From Paenisporosarcina indica (GTDB lineage Bacteria; Bacillota; Bacilli; Bacillales_A; Planococcaceae), in contig NZ_MPTA01000002.1 in the NCBI RefSeq assembly GCF_001939075.1, positions 620,001 through 684,000 on the forward strand: a DNA stretch of 64,000 bases, given 5' to 3'. Made by a program: the position numbers and the translations under genes. Positions 7,422 through 16,823 of the stretch are shown here, one piece after another. Each line of letters starts with the position of its first letter. Positions within the stretch are counted from its first letter, which is position 1. The notes beneath the pieces were generated by a model. That model saw only the letters and a list, made by a program, of their open reading frames with translations. It made no database searches and had not been told where the DNA came from.

Positions 7422-8048
7422 ATGAATTCTATATTTACCTATATCTTTTTAGGGGTATCATTAGCTGCACCAGTAGGACCTGTTAACGCAGCCCAATTAG
7501 ATACAGGCATTAAAAATGGATTTTTTAATGCCTGGATTTTTGGTCTTGGTGCATTATCAGCAGATGTATTATATATGATTTTGGTTTATTTCGGGGTTGG
7601 ACAAATTATTGACTACCCCTTGATTCAAATCATTCTCTGGGCATTCGGTTGTTTTGTTCTTACATATACTGGAGTAGAAAGTTTACTTACTTTACATAAA
7701 ATAGAGATTGATTTAAAACTCGGGAAAAAAGTTCGTCTGAAGCGCTCTCTAATTTCAGGTTTCTTCATGTCATTATTAAATCCTCTTACCATTCTTTTCT
7801 GGTTAGGGATATACGGTTCAGTCCTTGCCGAAAACTCGAAGAATTTATCAATGAATCAAATCATTATTTATAGCATTGCCATCATTGTCGGGATTATTTT
7901 ATGGGACACCATCATGGCAACTATATCAAGTGGAGCTCGCAGATTATTATCCACGAAGCTCCTCAAAATCATTTCTATAATTTCTGCTTTATCGATGATT
8001 GGATTCGGAATTTACTTTGGCGTACAAGCCTATCATGCACTGTTTTGA
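7422..8048 (+). CDS. LysE/RhtB-type amino acid exporter, copy 2
   Basis: A 208-residue paralogue of the exporter at 4809, of identical length. It starts with the same MNSIFTY and LGVSLAAP motifs and has LISGFFMSLLNPLTILFW in the middle. ATG 7422 follows ACGGAGGG. The upstream 60 bp, including the promoter, resembles that of copy 1, which shows a duplication of the whole expression unit. The two sequences have diverged throughout (for example PIGPVKATLL versus PVGPVNAAQL), so the duplication is not recent. The 3' end overlaps the convergent permease gene by 16 bases. Confidence 0.88.
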   Translation: MNSIFTYIFLGVSLAAPVGPVNAAQLDTGIKNGFFNAWIFGLGALSADVLYMILVYFGVGQIIDYPLIQIILWAFGCFVLTYTGVESLLTLHKIEIDLKLGKKVRLKRSLISGFFMSLLNPLTILFWLGIYGSVLAENSKNLSMNQIIIYSIAIIVGIILWDTIMATISSGARRLLSTKLLKIISIISALSMIGFGIYFGVQAYHALF

Positions 8049-9385
8049 GCCTCATCTTTTTTCCATTTTTTACGTAAACACAATACCACAATCGCGATTA
8101 CAACAAGGAATCCTATGCTGATGAACAGTCCGGGTCGACTCGTTTGATGAAAGACCGTACCACTAATGGCTGCTATAACGAAAATCATGCCGATGATTCT
8201 CTTCACTTTATCCCCTGTAGTTTGTTTAATTAGTCGTGGGTACATTAATAAAATAAAGATCCAGTTATAGAGCAACATCAACGCGGCAGCGGTGGTTATA
8301 TATTCATACACTTTGTCAGGCAGCAATAGAGAGGTAACAATTGATAGTACAAGCCCTGTGGATGTTAGGGCGATTGCAGGCAACGGCATCTGTAACTTTT
8401 TCAACTTTTGTTCGCTAAAGAATTTTGGGGCATCGCCTTCTTCAGAAAGAGTCAGAAGAATCGTGGTCACTGAAAAAAGGGATGCAGACATCGTTGAAAA
8501 CCCGGCAATTATAATCGCTGCAGTAAATACATGCGGGAAAAACCCGATCGAACTAAAGCCGGCTAAAGCCTCGACAAAGGGACTTTTATCTTCTTTAAAT
8601 GAAGTATAAGGAATCAGTAAGAGTGCTAAAGAGAGAGCCGTCAGATAGATGATCCCAAGCAAGCCCAGCATGACTTTACCTGATTTAGGAGCGTCTTCTT
8701 TGTTTTTTAGATGAATGGCCATGACACCCATTACTTCAATCCCACCATGGGCGTAGAAAGCAAATAATAGGGCACTCCAGAAGCCGAGAAATCCCTTTGG
8801 GAAAAACTCACCCATCGTTTTAGGTAAATCTCCTTTAACATTTCCATCGATCGTCCCTGTCAGTGCTAAAATGGCAATGACAATAAACATAAAAATTGCA
8901 GCTATTTTCATTACTGCATAGATACTTTCTAATTTACCGAAAGCTTTTGCCCCAATGAATAGCACAATTAATCCACAAATGGCATAAATCAAGGCAAATA
9001 TCCACAACTTAACGTTAGGAAACCAAAATTTTGATAACAATGAAATAGCCGTCAGCTGACTCCCAATGATCAAGATTTCCGAACACCAGTAAACCCACCC
9101 ACTGCTAAAACCAGCCCAACGTCCATATGCTTTTTTCGCATAGGAACGAAATGAACCTTTTTGTGGATCATCTGCCGACATTTTCGCAAGTGCTTCAAAG
9201 ACGATATAAGTGGCAGTTGCAGCCATTGCAAAAGCCAGAATCACAGAAGGACCCGTCATTCGAATCGCGATACTTGATGCTAGGAAAAACCCTGTCCCAA
9301 TAATGCATCCTACCCCAATAAGGGATAATTGCCACCAAGCAAATTGAGCCTCATCTTTGCTATCGTTAGAATTTTTCTTCCCCAT
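8033..9385 (-). CDS. APC-family amino acid permease
   Basis: A 450-residue transporter with 12 predicted helices. Helix 1 has the APC signature LIGVGCIIGTGFFLASS, and the family Gly-rich and Glu residues follow (FEALAKMSADDPQKGSFR, then KAYGRWAGFSSGWVYW). It imports or exchanges amino acids across the membrane using the proton gradient. A polar N-terminus (GKKNSNDSKDEAQ) precedes the membrane domain. ATG 9385 follows GGAGGTGCGAG. It overlaps the convergent exporter gene tail to tail with no terminator between, so the two transcripts are antisense at their ends. Substrate not identified. Confidence 0.87.
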   Translation of the reverse strand: MGKKNSNDSKDEAQFAWWQLSLIGVGCIIGTGFFLASSIAIRMTGPSVILAFAMAATATYIVFEALAKMSADDPQKGSFRSYAKKAYGRWAGFSSGWVYWCSEILIIGSQLTAISLLSKFWFPNVKLWIFALIYAICGLIVLFIGAKAFGKLESIYAVMKIAAIFMFIVIAILALTGTIDGNVKGDLPKTMGEFFPKGFLGFWSALLFAFYAHGGIEVMGVMAIHLKNKEDAPKSGKVMLGLLGIIYLTALSLALLLIPYTSFKEDKSPFVEALAGFSSIGFFPHVFTAAIIIAGFSTMSASLFSVTTILLTLSEEGDAPKFFSEQKLKKLQMPLPAIALTSTGLVLSIVTSLLLPDKVYEYITTAAALMLLYNWIFILLMYPRLIKQTTGDKVKRIIGMIFVIAAISGTVFHQTSRPGLFISIGFLVVIAIVVLCLRKKWKKDEAQNSA

Positions 9386-9595
9386 CTCGCACCTCCATAT
9401 AACGATAGTCTTTCACATAAATATGGATTTATGTTATGGAATGCAGAAAAAGAGCCGTCTAAATTACTTTGATCAAGTGGGAAAACTTATATTAAGTTTT
9501 ATAGTGTAGAAAAGTAAGGTTCCACCGTTCAAGGGAAGGAATTCAAAATTGATCGTATAGGACGTTTAACTTTAATTAATCAATACATACAACGA

Positions 9596-9639
9596 AAAGA
9601 CCTTTCAGAAGTTCAAATAAACTCTTGAAAGGTCTTTTC
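9596..9639 (-). terminator. Terminator of the KinB-like kinase gene
   Basis: AAAAGACCTTTC / GAAAGGTCTTTT inverted repeat, reading into TTTT on the minus strand, just after the kinase stop codon. Confidence 0.75.
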
Positions 9640-9643
9640 CAAT

Positions 9644-10906
9644 TTATTGCTCTGCCAGTGGGAATTCAATGGAAAATGTTGTCCAATTTCCGACTTCACT
9701 GTCCACATTGATTTGGCCTCCCATGCCTTTAATCAGGCTGTACGATACCATCATTCCCAGTCCAGTTCCATTCTCTTTCGTTGTAAAGTAAGGTTCTCCC
9801 AGACGACTGATTTGTTTTTGTGTCATCCCTTCGCCTTCATCACGAATCTTGATAAATACGTGTGGATCTGCATAGGTTGTCTGAATTTCCAGATTTCCCC
9901 CATTTGGCATCGACTCGATCCCATTTTTTATAATATTAATTAGTGACTGTTCCAACTTTCGTCGATCTCCCCAAATATACGATTCTTCTCTATGAGCAAC
10001 ATTTACTAGTAGTTTGATTTCATTCATGTTCGCTAATGGAGTAAGGATATTGACTACTTGCTGAACCTCTTTGCAAATAAATATCTTTTCCAATTCACCT
10101 GGTGCAGGTTTAGCAAAAGTTAAATAATCATTAATAATTTCTGATGCTCGATCGAGTTCTTGTATAGCAGTACCGATGTAGGATTTAACTTCTGGGGGAA
10201 TATCTTCATTTTGGGAAAGTTGCAAAAATCCCTTACAAGTAGTTAATGGGTTTCTCACTTCATGTGAAATGCTTGCCGCGAGATGACTGACGACTTCAAG
10301 TTTCTCAGCTTTCACGAGTTTTTCCAGCAGCTCTGAATTCATTTTGATTACTTCAATAAAAAGCGTTGCTATCAAAATCCCCACGAAATTGATGAGTAAG
10401 TAGTGTAGCCATACTAAAGGATCCAAGTTTACATCGGTTATAATGCTTGCTCCTAAAAACGTAAATTGAATAGATACCAAAACTAACAAACCACTTATAC
10501 CTAACTTATGTACTAACGGCGCCCTTACATAAAACCGTTTAATTAGGTTGATAATAATTGCCATGCCCACGAAAGTACATACTGTCATGTAAAAGCCTAA
10601 TATATCTCCTATAAAATAACGCACAATAAGTAGGAATGATAATAGTATCATTCCTTTTTTCCGATCAACATATAAAAGACCAAGGATAAATGGTATTCTA
10701 CGCAGATCCCATAAAACACCATCAGCTATTTGAAATGGTGAGAGCATACAAAGGACTATAGAAACCATTGAGATTATCATAAACAAGGAATCTTTTAATT
10801 TTTCGATTTGATATATGTATTTCAGTAAATAGAAGATTGGTAAAGAAAGTAAAGGAAGAAGGATAAATAATATGTTTATGAGTATTTCTTTAGAAAAAAG
10901 CTCCAT
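9644..10906 (-). CDS. Membrane sensor histidine kinase, KinB-like
   Basis: A 420-residue kinase. The first 190 residues hold about six membrane helices with a 5TM-LYT-like arrangement (the basic loop LRRIPFILGLLYVDRKKG is typical). They are followed directly by a HisKA domain with ASISHEVRNPLTTCKGFL and a HATPase domain with N box NIIKNGIESM, G1 DEGEGM and G2 GTGLGMMVSY. There is no PAS or HAMP domain. Length and layout match the sporulation kinase KinB, which feeds the Spo0A phosphorelay. It is an orphan kinase with no response regulator beside it, which supports that role. KinB orthology is an inference. Confidence 0.82.
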   Translation of the reverse strand: MELFSKEILINILFILLPLLSLPIFYLLKYIYQIEKLKDSLFMIISMVSIVLCMLSPFQIADGVLWDLRRIPFILGLLYVDRKKGMILLSFLLIVRYFIGDILGFYMTVCTFVGMAIIINLIKRFYVRAPLVHKLGISGLLVLVSIQFTFLGASIITDVNLDPLVWLHYLLINFVGILIATLFIEVIKMNSELLEKLVKAEKLEVVSHLAASISHEVRNPLTTCKGFLQLSQNEDIPPEVKSYIGTAIQELDRASEIINDYLTFAKPAPGELEKIFICKEVQQVVNILTPLANMNEIKLLVNVAHREESYIWGDRRKLEQSLINIIKNGIESMPNGGNLEIQTTYADPHVFIKIRDEGEGMTQKQISRLGEPYFTTKENGTGLGMMVSYSLIKGMGGQINVDSEVGNWTTFSIEFPLAEQ

Positions 10907-11069
10907 TCATCACCAATCCTTACTATTTTAACAAATTCATTAAATCTTTTTAATTTTCTAACTCAATAATAACTTTCACCTAAATTATTTGCAATCATAG
11001 TTAAAATTATCTATAAAAATAGTTTTATATCTCATGTTTTTCAATAAAAAAAGTACTCATTAAAAAGAA

Positions 11070-11102
11070 AACGGCAGCCACCTATATTAGGTAGCTGCCG
11101 TT
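11070..11102 (-). terminator. Terminator of the gluconate operon
   Basis: AACGGCAGC-CACCTA / TAGGT-AGCTGCCGTT hairpin just after gntZ, with a T-run on the minus strand. Confidence 0.8.
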
Positions 11103-11113
11103 CAAAAGATACA

Positions 11114-12517
11114 TCATTTCCAATTCGTATGGAAGGATCCTTCCATATCGGTACGTTCATACGTATGGGCACCGAAATAATCGCGTTGCGCCTGCAATAG
11201 ATTCGCACTGGATTCACCGGTACGGTAACTATCGTAGTACGTGAGAGCGGCGCTTAAAGATGGAAAAGACATGCCAGACATCATGCTTTCAGCCACTACT
11301 TTTCGCATGCCCATTTGATATGCTTTCGTTTTTTCCACAAAGTATGGAGCAACCAGTAAATTTGTTGTAGTTGCTTGTTCTTTATAAGCTTCACTGATTG
11401 TGTTCAGGAATTCTGCACGAATGATACAGCCACCACGGAAAATGAGCGCGATATCTTTTAATGGCAAGTTCCAGTCGTTCAGTTCGGACGTCTTCTTATA
11501 CTGAGTGAAACCTTGCGCGTAGGCACAAATTTTTCCCATGTATAAGGCTTGCCTAACATGTTCAACCCATAACTCACGGTCCAATTCTTCCTTACTGTTT
11601 TCTGGACCTGCTAAAATACTTGCCGCAAGGACACGTTCATCTTTTCTGGAGGACAGGTATCGTGCAAACAGCGATTCTGTAATGATTGAAACCGGAATCC
11701 CATTATCGATCGCCTGAATGCTTGTCCACTTCCCAGTGCCGTTTTGACCAGTTTTGTCGAGGATGACATCAACAAGTGGCAGACCTGTTTTTTCATCCGT
11801 TTTTCTTAAAATATCAGCAGTGATTTCAATCAAGTAACTTTTCAGTTCCCCTTGATTCCATGTGTCAAAAATATCAGCTACTTCATTTAATGGAATGTGC
11901 AGTCTTTCTCTCAAGAACGTATACGCTTCAGCAATGAGCTGCATATCGGCATACTCTATTCCGTTATGCACCATTTTCACGAAATGACCTGCCCCTTTTG
12001 GTCCCATATAGGCGCAACATGGAGTCCCATCGACTTGAGCGGCAATTTTCGTAAGGATGGGTGCCACTTTTTCATAGGCTTCACGATCGCCACCAGCCAT
12101 CATGGAAGGACCTTTCAAAGCTCCTTCTTCCCCGCCAGAAACGCCGACACCCAAGTAATCGATTCCTTTTGATTTCAATTCATCAAATCTACGGGCAGTA
12201 TCTTCATAATACGAATTCCCGCCATCCATGATAATGTCGCCTGGCTCCAGATAAGGCACGAGCGATTCAATGACCGCATCGACTACCTTACCGGCCGTAA
12301 CCATAACAAAGATTTTTCTGGGTGACTGTAAAGACGCAACAAATTGTTGTACATCATAATACGGGGAGAGCTGTCCCTGTTCCACTTTTTCCATAAGCGA
12401 GTCGGTCAAATCTCTCGTGTAATTATAAACGGCCACCTTTTCACCTTTACTTGCCATGTTCAGGGCAATACTGCTGCCCATCACACCTAAACCCATAACA
12501 CCAATTGTATGATTCAT
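11114..12517 (-). CDS. gntZ: 6-phosphogluconate dehydrogenase, decarboxylating
   Basis: A 467-residue cytosolic enzyme that converts 6-phosphogluconate to ribulose 5-phosphate and CO2. The N-terminal Rossmann domain has GVMGLGVMGSSIALNMA. The substrate-binding motifs GVGVSGGEEGALKGPSMM and GAGHFVKMVHNGIEY are intact, and the C-terminal domain ends with the expected RTDMEGSFHTNW. Length is normal. It is the last gene of the gnt operon, 18 bases after gntP. The gluconate operon location favours GntZ over a housekeeping Gnd. Confidence 0.95.
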   Translation of the reverse strand: MNHTIGVMGLGVMGSSIALNMASKGEKVAVYNYTRDLTDSLMEKVEQGQLSPYYDVQQFVASLQSPRKIFVMVTAGKVVDAVIESLVPYLEPGDIIMDGGNSYYEDTARRFDELKSKGIDYLGVGVSGGEEGALKGPSMMAGGDREAYEKVAPILTKIAAQVDGTPCCAYMGPKGAGHFVKMVHNGIEYADMQLIAEAYTFLRERLHIPLNEVADIFDTWNQGELKSYLIEITADILRKTDEKTGLPLVDVILDKTGQNGTGKWTSIQAIDNGIPVSIITESLFARYLSSRKDERVLAASILAGPENSKEELDRELWVEHVRQALYMGKICAYAQGFTQYKKTSELNDWNLPLKDIALIFRGGCIIRAEFLNTISEAYKEQATTTNLLVAPYFVEKTKAYQMGMRKVVAESMMSGMSFPSLSAALTYYDSYRTGESSANLLQAQRDYFGAHTYERTDMEGSFHTNWK

Positions 12518-12535
12518 CTATTTTCGGACTCCTTT

Positions 12536-13882
12536 TTAAACGATTAGACTCAAGAGTAAAATGAACACTAAGCCTGATACCGAAATAATTGTCTCAAGCA
12601 ATGTCCACGTTGCGAATGTTTCTTTCAACGTCAATCCGAAGAACTCCTTGAACATCCAGAAACCGGCATCATTTACATGTGAAGCAATCAAACTACCCGC
12701 ACCAGTTGCAAGTACGACCAACGCCAAGTTCACATCAGTTGTACCAAGCAACGGAATAACCAAACCAGCAGTTGTTAATGCAGCAACAGTTGCTGAACCT
12801 AACGCGATTCGTAAAATAGCAGCAATGATCCATGCAAGTAAGATTGGGGATAATGTCGTGTCACTGAACAGTTCTGCAACATAGTCTCCCACTCCACCAG
12901 TGATTAGCACTTGTTTGAAAGCACCACCACCACCAATGATCAAGAGCATCATCCCGATGCTAGCGATCGCTTTAGAACACGTATTCATAAGTGTTTTCAT
13001 CGGGATATTTCTTGCTAATCCCATTGTGAAGATTGCTAATAATAATGATAATAACATGGCAGTAGAAGCATTCCCTACAAAACGTACAATTTCGAATAGC
13101 GTGTTATCTGCAATTTCATTTGTTTGTTGGATCATTGTAATAATTGTCGCGATTGCCATTAAGATAACTGGGAACATCGCTGTAAATACACTAATACCAA
13201 AACTAGGTGTATCTTCTAGTTTGAATGATTTTTGTTCACCTAAAGACGCAATATCACCTGTTCGATTGAACGAGTCAGGTACAAGTTTTTTAGCAATTTT
13301 AGTAAAGATTGGCCCCGCTAAAATGACCGTTGGAATGGCAATGATAAAACCATAAAGTAATACTTCACCGATATTCGCACCGTATTCCCCTGCAATTACT
13401 GTAGGACCCGGATGCGGTGGTAAGAAACCATGTGTGACAGACAATGCAGCCGCCATTGGAATACCAAGATATAAAATAGAAACTCTTAATTGTTTAGAAA
13501 TTGAGAATACGATCGGGATTAGTAGTACTAATCCTACTTCGAAGAATAAAGCCACACCAATAATGAATGATGCAACGACAACAGCCCATTGAATTCTTTT
13601 TTCACCGAATTTGTCGATCAGGGTCATCGCAATACGTTGTGCTCCACCCGCATCTGCAATTAAGCTACCCAACATCGCACCAAGACCAAAGATCAAGGCT
13701 AAATGGCCAAGCGTACCGCCCAATCCACCTTCAATTGAACCAACAATGCTATCAAGTGGCATTCCTAAAGCTAAAGCCACTCCGAACGATACAATAATTA
13801 ATGAAACAAAAGTATTTAATTTCAACCCCATAATCAACACAAGCAACGCAACAATTCCAATCGCTACAATAACTAACGGCAT
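12536..13882 (-). CDS. gntP: Gluconate:H+ symporter, GntP family
   Basis: A 448-residue permease with 12-14 predicted helices that imports D-gluconate. Family signatures include the early FGLGAMLGSLIADAGGA, HGFLPPHPGPTVIAGEYG in the middle and ASHVNDAGFWMFKEFFGL near the end. Length matches B. subtilis GntP. ATG 13882 follows TTTGGAGGGAAT. It is separated from gntK by an unusual 354-bp spacer, so it may have its own promoter or processing site, and is 18 bases ahead of gntZ. Confidence 0.95.
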   Translation of the reverse strand: MPLVIVAIGIVALLVLIMGLKLNTFVSLIIVSFGVALALGMPLDSIVGSIEGGLGGTLGHLALIFGLGAMLGSLIADAGGAQRIAMTLIDKFGEKRIQWAVVVASFIIGVALFFEVGLVLLIPIVFSISKQLRVSILYLGIPMAAALSVTHGFLPPHPGPTVIAGEYGANIGEVLLYGFIIAIPTVILAGPIFTKIAKKLVPDSFNRTGDIASLGEQKSFKLEDTPSFGISVFTAMFPVILMAIATIITMIQQTNEIADNTLFEIVRFVGNASTAMLLSLLLAIFTMGLARNIPMKTLMNTCSKAIASIGMMLLIIGGGGAFKQVLITGGVGDYVAELFSDTTLSPILLAWIIAAILRIALGSATVAALTTAGLVIPLLGTTDVNLALVVLATGAGSLIASHVNDAGFWMFKEFFGLTLKETFATWTLLETIISVSGLVFILLLSLIV

Positions 13883-14236
13883 TCTATTCCCTCCAAAACT
13901 CTATTTTTTTATTTTTTCTATTTTAAATCCTATTGTTGATATTCCGCAAAACTGCTTCTGAGGTTACTCGTCGCATGAAAACATTTGCTCCATATCTATA
14001 AATAGGTTAAAATCCACAATGAATTTCAGCTTATCTTAATCTAGCTTTTTTTATAAAGGCTTTAATATGGAATAAATACGAAAGAGTGCATTTGCGCCTA
14101 GCACAGCTTTTCTGCGACGAGCATACAGCACGAGCGTGAAGAATGAGACCAACAACTATGTGGTTTTCATTCTCGTTGGCTCATGCGGAACATGCGACGA
14201 CGCAACTGTATGATAAAGAAAAGCAGATTAATCTAG
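13883..14236. other. 354-bp spacer inside the gluconate operon, flanked by short direct repeats
   Basis: Between gntK and gntP. TTAATCTAGCT occurs at 14037-14047 and again at 14229-14239, overlapping the 3' end of gntK, each followed by a T-run. The DNA between them is more GC-rich than the surroundings and contains a stem AGAATGAGACC / GGTTTTCATTCT at about 14138-14175. No gene is seen. It could be an insertion with target duplication, or an intercistronic processing element. Confidence 0.5.
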
Positions 14237-15781
14237 CTATTTTTTTGTCAAGCTTCTTTGATACTTCGCAATGTTAGTATATTCTTTTTCCAATACACGA
14301 GATAAACTAATGAAAATCGGCAATAGTTCTCTGTATTCTTGCACATCGGTCTCAATCGGAGTGTGCTTGAATGTACTGCCGATCATGTCTGAAACAACAT
14401 CAAATGAGTCAACTTTCCCAGTTGCATAAAGCCCTAAGATACAGGCTCCGAGACATGAGCTTTCATAACTTTCCGGAACAATTACTTCTAAATCGAAGAT
14501 ATCGGCCATCATTTGGCGCCACACATCTGATCTTGCAAAGCCGCCAGTTGCTTGAATACGGATAACTGGTTCATCCATCACTTCAAGCAAAGCCAAAAAT
14601 ACGGTGTAGAGATTGTAAATGACACCTTCAAGAGCTGCACGAATCATATGCTCTTTCTTATGCGACATCGTTAACCCAAAAAATGAGCCTCGCACATCAG
14701 GATTCCATAATGGTGCACGTTCACCAGCCAAATACGGATGGAATAATAAACCTTCAGCACCCGGTCTTACACGCTCGGCAATCTTTGTTAACACTTCGTA
14801 TGGATCAATGCCCAAACGTTTCGCAGTTTCCACTTCTGATGAAGCAAATTCATCGCGAATCCAGCGAAGGACCATTCCCCCATTGTTTACCGGCCCACCG
14901 ATGACCCAGTGTTTTTCGGTTAACGCATAGCAGAATATCCGTCCCTTTTCGTCGGTCTGAGGGCGATCGATAACCGTCCGGATGGCACCACTCGTCCCAA
15001 TCGTCACGGCCACTTCGCCTTTTCCAATCGCATTCACGCCAATATTGGAAAGCACACCATCACTTGCTCCGATGACAAAAGGAGTTTGTGGTGCAATGCC
15101 AAGTTTCTGGGCTATTTCCAGATTACAATTCGTGAAAACTTCAGTTGTCGGCACAAGCTCAGATAACTGGTCCCGTGTTACCCCTGCCACTTGCAGTGCT
15201 TCTTCATCCCAGTCCAGTTGCTTGAGGTTCATCATGCCCATCGCTGAAGCGAGCGAATGATCCACGACGTAGCGATCGAACAACTTCTTGAAAATGTATT
15301 CTTTAATCCCAATATATTTTTGGGTCTTGGCCGCGATTTCAGGACAATCATTCACAATCCAAGCCATTTTGGATAATGGCGACATGGGGTGGATCGGTGT
15401 TCCTGTGCGTTTATAGATCTCATGCCCGTTCAATTCATTTTTGATTTTACGTGTCCACGCTTCGCTCCGATTGTCCGCCCAAGTTATACATTGCGTTAGT
15501 GGTTGATTGTTTTCATCTATTGCAATGACGCTATGCATTGCACTACTAAATGAAATGAACAGTAGTTTTTCGGGTGAGATCTGGGAAAGCTTCATTATAT
15601 TTGAAATCGATTTCAAAACGGCACGGAAAATTTCATCCGGGTTCTGTTCTGCCGTTGAAATGTCCGGCGTGTAAAGCGGATACCCAATATTCTCTTGTTG
15701 AATAATTTCACCTTGTTCAGTAAACAATACCGCTTTCGTACTAGTCGTACCTATATCTACACCTAACATATAATTGGTCAT
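14237..15781 (-). CDS. gntK: Gluconate kinase (FGGY family)
   Basis: A 514-residue kinase that phosphorylates gluconate to 6-phosphogluconate. The N-terminal FGGY domain begins MLGVDIGTTSTKAVLF (phosphate-binding DIGTTSTK). The central motif GEVAVTIGTSGAIRTV and the C-terminal ATGGFARSDVWRQMMADIF are those of GntK/xylulokinase enzymes. ATG 15781 overlaps the gntR stop codon as ATGA and is preceded by GAAAGGGAG inside gntR, so an upstream in-frame start is unlikely. It is the second gene of the gnt operon and gives the substrate of GntZ. Confidence 0.95.
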   Translation of the reverse strand: MTNYMLGVDIGTTSTKAVLFTEQGEIIQQENIGYPLYTPDISTAEQNPDEIFRAVLKSISNIMKLSQISPEKLLFISFSSAMHSVIAIDENNQPLTQCITWADNRSEAWTRKIKNELNGHEIYKRTGTPIHPMSPLSKMAWIVNDCPEIAAKTQKYIGIKEYIFKKLFDRYVVDHSLASAMGMMNLKQLDWDEEALQVAGVTRDQLSELVPTTEVFTNCNLEIAQKLGIAPQTPFVIGASDGVLSNIGVNAIGKGEVAVTIGTSGAIRTVIDRPQTDEKGRIFCYALTEKHWVIGGPVNNGGMVLRWIRDEFASSEVETAKRLGIDPYEVLTKIAERVRPGAEGLLFHPYLAGERAPLWNPDVRGSFFGLTMSHKKEHMIRAALEGVIYNLYTVFLALLEVMDEPVIRIQATGGFARSDVWRQMMADIFDLEVIVPESYESSCLGACILGLYATGKVDSFDVVSDMIGSTFKHTPIETDVQEYRELLPIFISLSRVLEKEYTNIAKYQRSLTKK

Positions 15782-16506
15782 TTTTTTTGCTCCCTTTCTG
15801 TTGTGAGCATTTGTTGCGACATCCAAAGATCATCCACTTTTCCTTGCACATTATCGAAGTTTTGATGTAAGGCGCGGATCATAATATCTCGATCTTTTGT
15901 TTTGATCGCTTCCACATAGACTTGATGGTTGGTCAAAATCCGTTTGAAATCCTCGTATTTCTCTTCTAGACGTTTCCGCATGGATAAGAGAATCAGACTT
16001 TCCATCACCGGTTTTGTATTATTCCAGATCAACATGATATAGGAATGATTTATCGAGCGAATGATTGTTTCATGGAACACTACATCTTGGTAGGAAAATT
16101 CCTCGACGTCTTTATATTTGATAGCAATTTCCATCATTTCGGTGATTTTGCTTAGCTCTCTTACCAATTTGCTGGTATCTAATTTCACAAGGCGTTCGTA
16201 GACAAACGTCTCAATCAGTAATCGCACGTCATAAATTTCCTTAATATCTTGTTCAGTTAAACCAACCACAACCGCACCCATTCGTTCCAAGCGAATGATG
16301 TTTTCGGAAGCCAGGATTTTCAATGCTTCTCGAATTGGAGAACGACTTACTTCGAATTCGGATGCTAGTTTGTTTTCAGAAAGTACTGTACCCTTTTGAA
16401 TGTTGCCTGATATGATCCGTATTCTAAGCTCGCATGCTAATCGTACGCCAGTGGAAGCACTCGCAATCCATTTTATTGGATATATATATTCATTGGATGT
16501 ACTCAT
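15778..16506 (-). CDS. gntR: Gluconate operon repressor GntR
   Basis: A 242-residue GntR-family regulator of the FCD subfamily. The winged helix is at residues about 20-85 (ISGNIQKGTVLSENKLASEF, then VSRSPIREALKILASENIIR). The C-terminal all-helical ligand domain carries the FCD metal and ligand residues (IYDVRLLIETFVYE and VVFHETIIRSINH). Gluconate or its phosphate releases it from DNA. The gene is first in the operon it controls, and its operator ATACTTGTATACAAGTAT lies 28 bases upstream. ATG 16506 follows AAAGGAGGGAAGTT. Confidence 0.95.
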   Translation of the reverse strand: MSTSNEYIYPIKWIASASTGVRLACELRIRIISGNIQKGTVLSENKLASEFEVSRSPIREALKILASENIIRLERMGAVVVGLTEQDIKEIYDVRLLIETFVYERLVKLDTSKLVRELSKITEMMEIAIKYKDVEEFSYQDVVFHETIIRSINHSYIMLIWNNTKPVMESLILLSMRKRLEEKYEDFKRILTNHQVYVEAIKTKDRDIMIRALHQNFDNVQGKVDDLWMSQQMLTTEREQKK

Positions 16507-16533
16507 AACTTCCCTCCTTTTTTATCAGACGAT

Positions 16534-16551
16534 ATACTTGTATACAAGTAT
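16534..16551 (-). promoter_or_regulatory. GntR operator
   Basis: Perfect palindrome ATACTTGTATACAAGTAT, identical as far as I recall to the B. subtilis gnt operator. It overlaps the predicted transcription start of the gnt promoter. Confidence 0.9.
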
Positions 16552-16578
16552 AATAGTACGCAATTATCGAAATGTAAA
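16550..16578 (-). promoter_or_regulatory. Promoter of the gluconate operon
   Basis: On the minus strand TTTACA (16578-16573), a 17-base spacer and TATTAT (16555-16550). The operator starts at the -10 box, so bound GntR would block the polymerase. Confidence 0.8.
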
Positions 16579-16586
16579 CGCTTTTA
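16573..16586. promoter_or_regulatory. Catabolite response element (cre) candidate
   Basis: TGTAAACGCTTTTA fits the CcpA consensus TGNAANCGNTNNCA with one mismatch and overlaps the -35 box, suggesting glucose repression of the gnt operon. Confidence 0.65.
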
Positions 16587-16711
16587 TAATTTTTTTTGCT
16601 CTAGGCAGTGTATTTTCGGAAACGTTTCAACTTATTAGTTCATATTGAGCTTGATACTTAAAGGGTTCCAGGGCACTTTGGGATTCCTGACTGCTGCACC
16701 TTGGTCTAAGG

Positions 16712-16764
16712 AATAAAGAGGGATGAGTGTTGTGACTTCATCACAACACTCATCCCTCTTTATT
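16712..16764 (-). terminator. Terminator of the acetyltransferase gene, 24-bp perfect stem
   Basis: AATAAAGAGGGATGAGTG continues to a perfect 24-bp arm (16712-16735), with loop CTTCA and its complement at 16741-16764. It lies after the acetyltransferase stop codon and upstream of gntR, separating the two units. Confidence 0.8.
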
Positions 16765-16823
16765 TAGATCATCCTGCGGCTGGTATGTGCAACTAGTGAA
16801 TGGATACTTCCTGTAAATAACAA

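Noticed and set aside
12561-13355. Long antisense frames inside gntP
   Set aside because: The gntP frame has clear family motifs; these frames are shadows caused by its codon composition.
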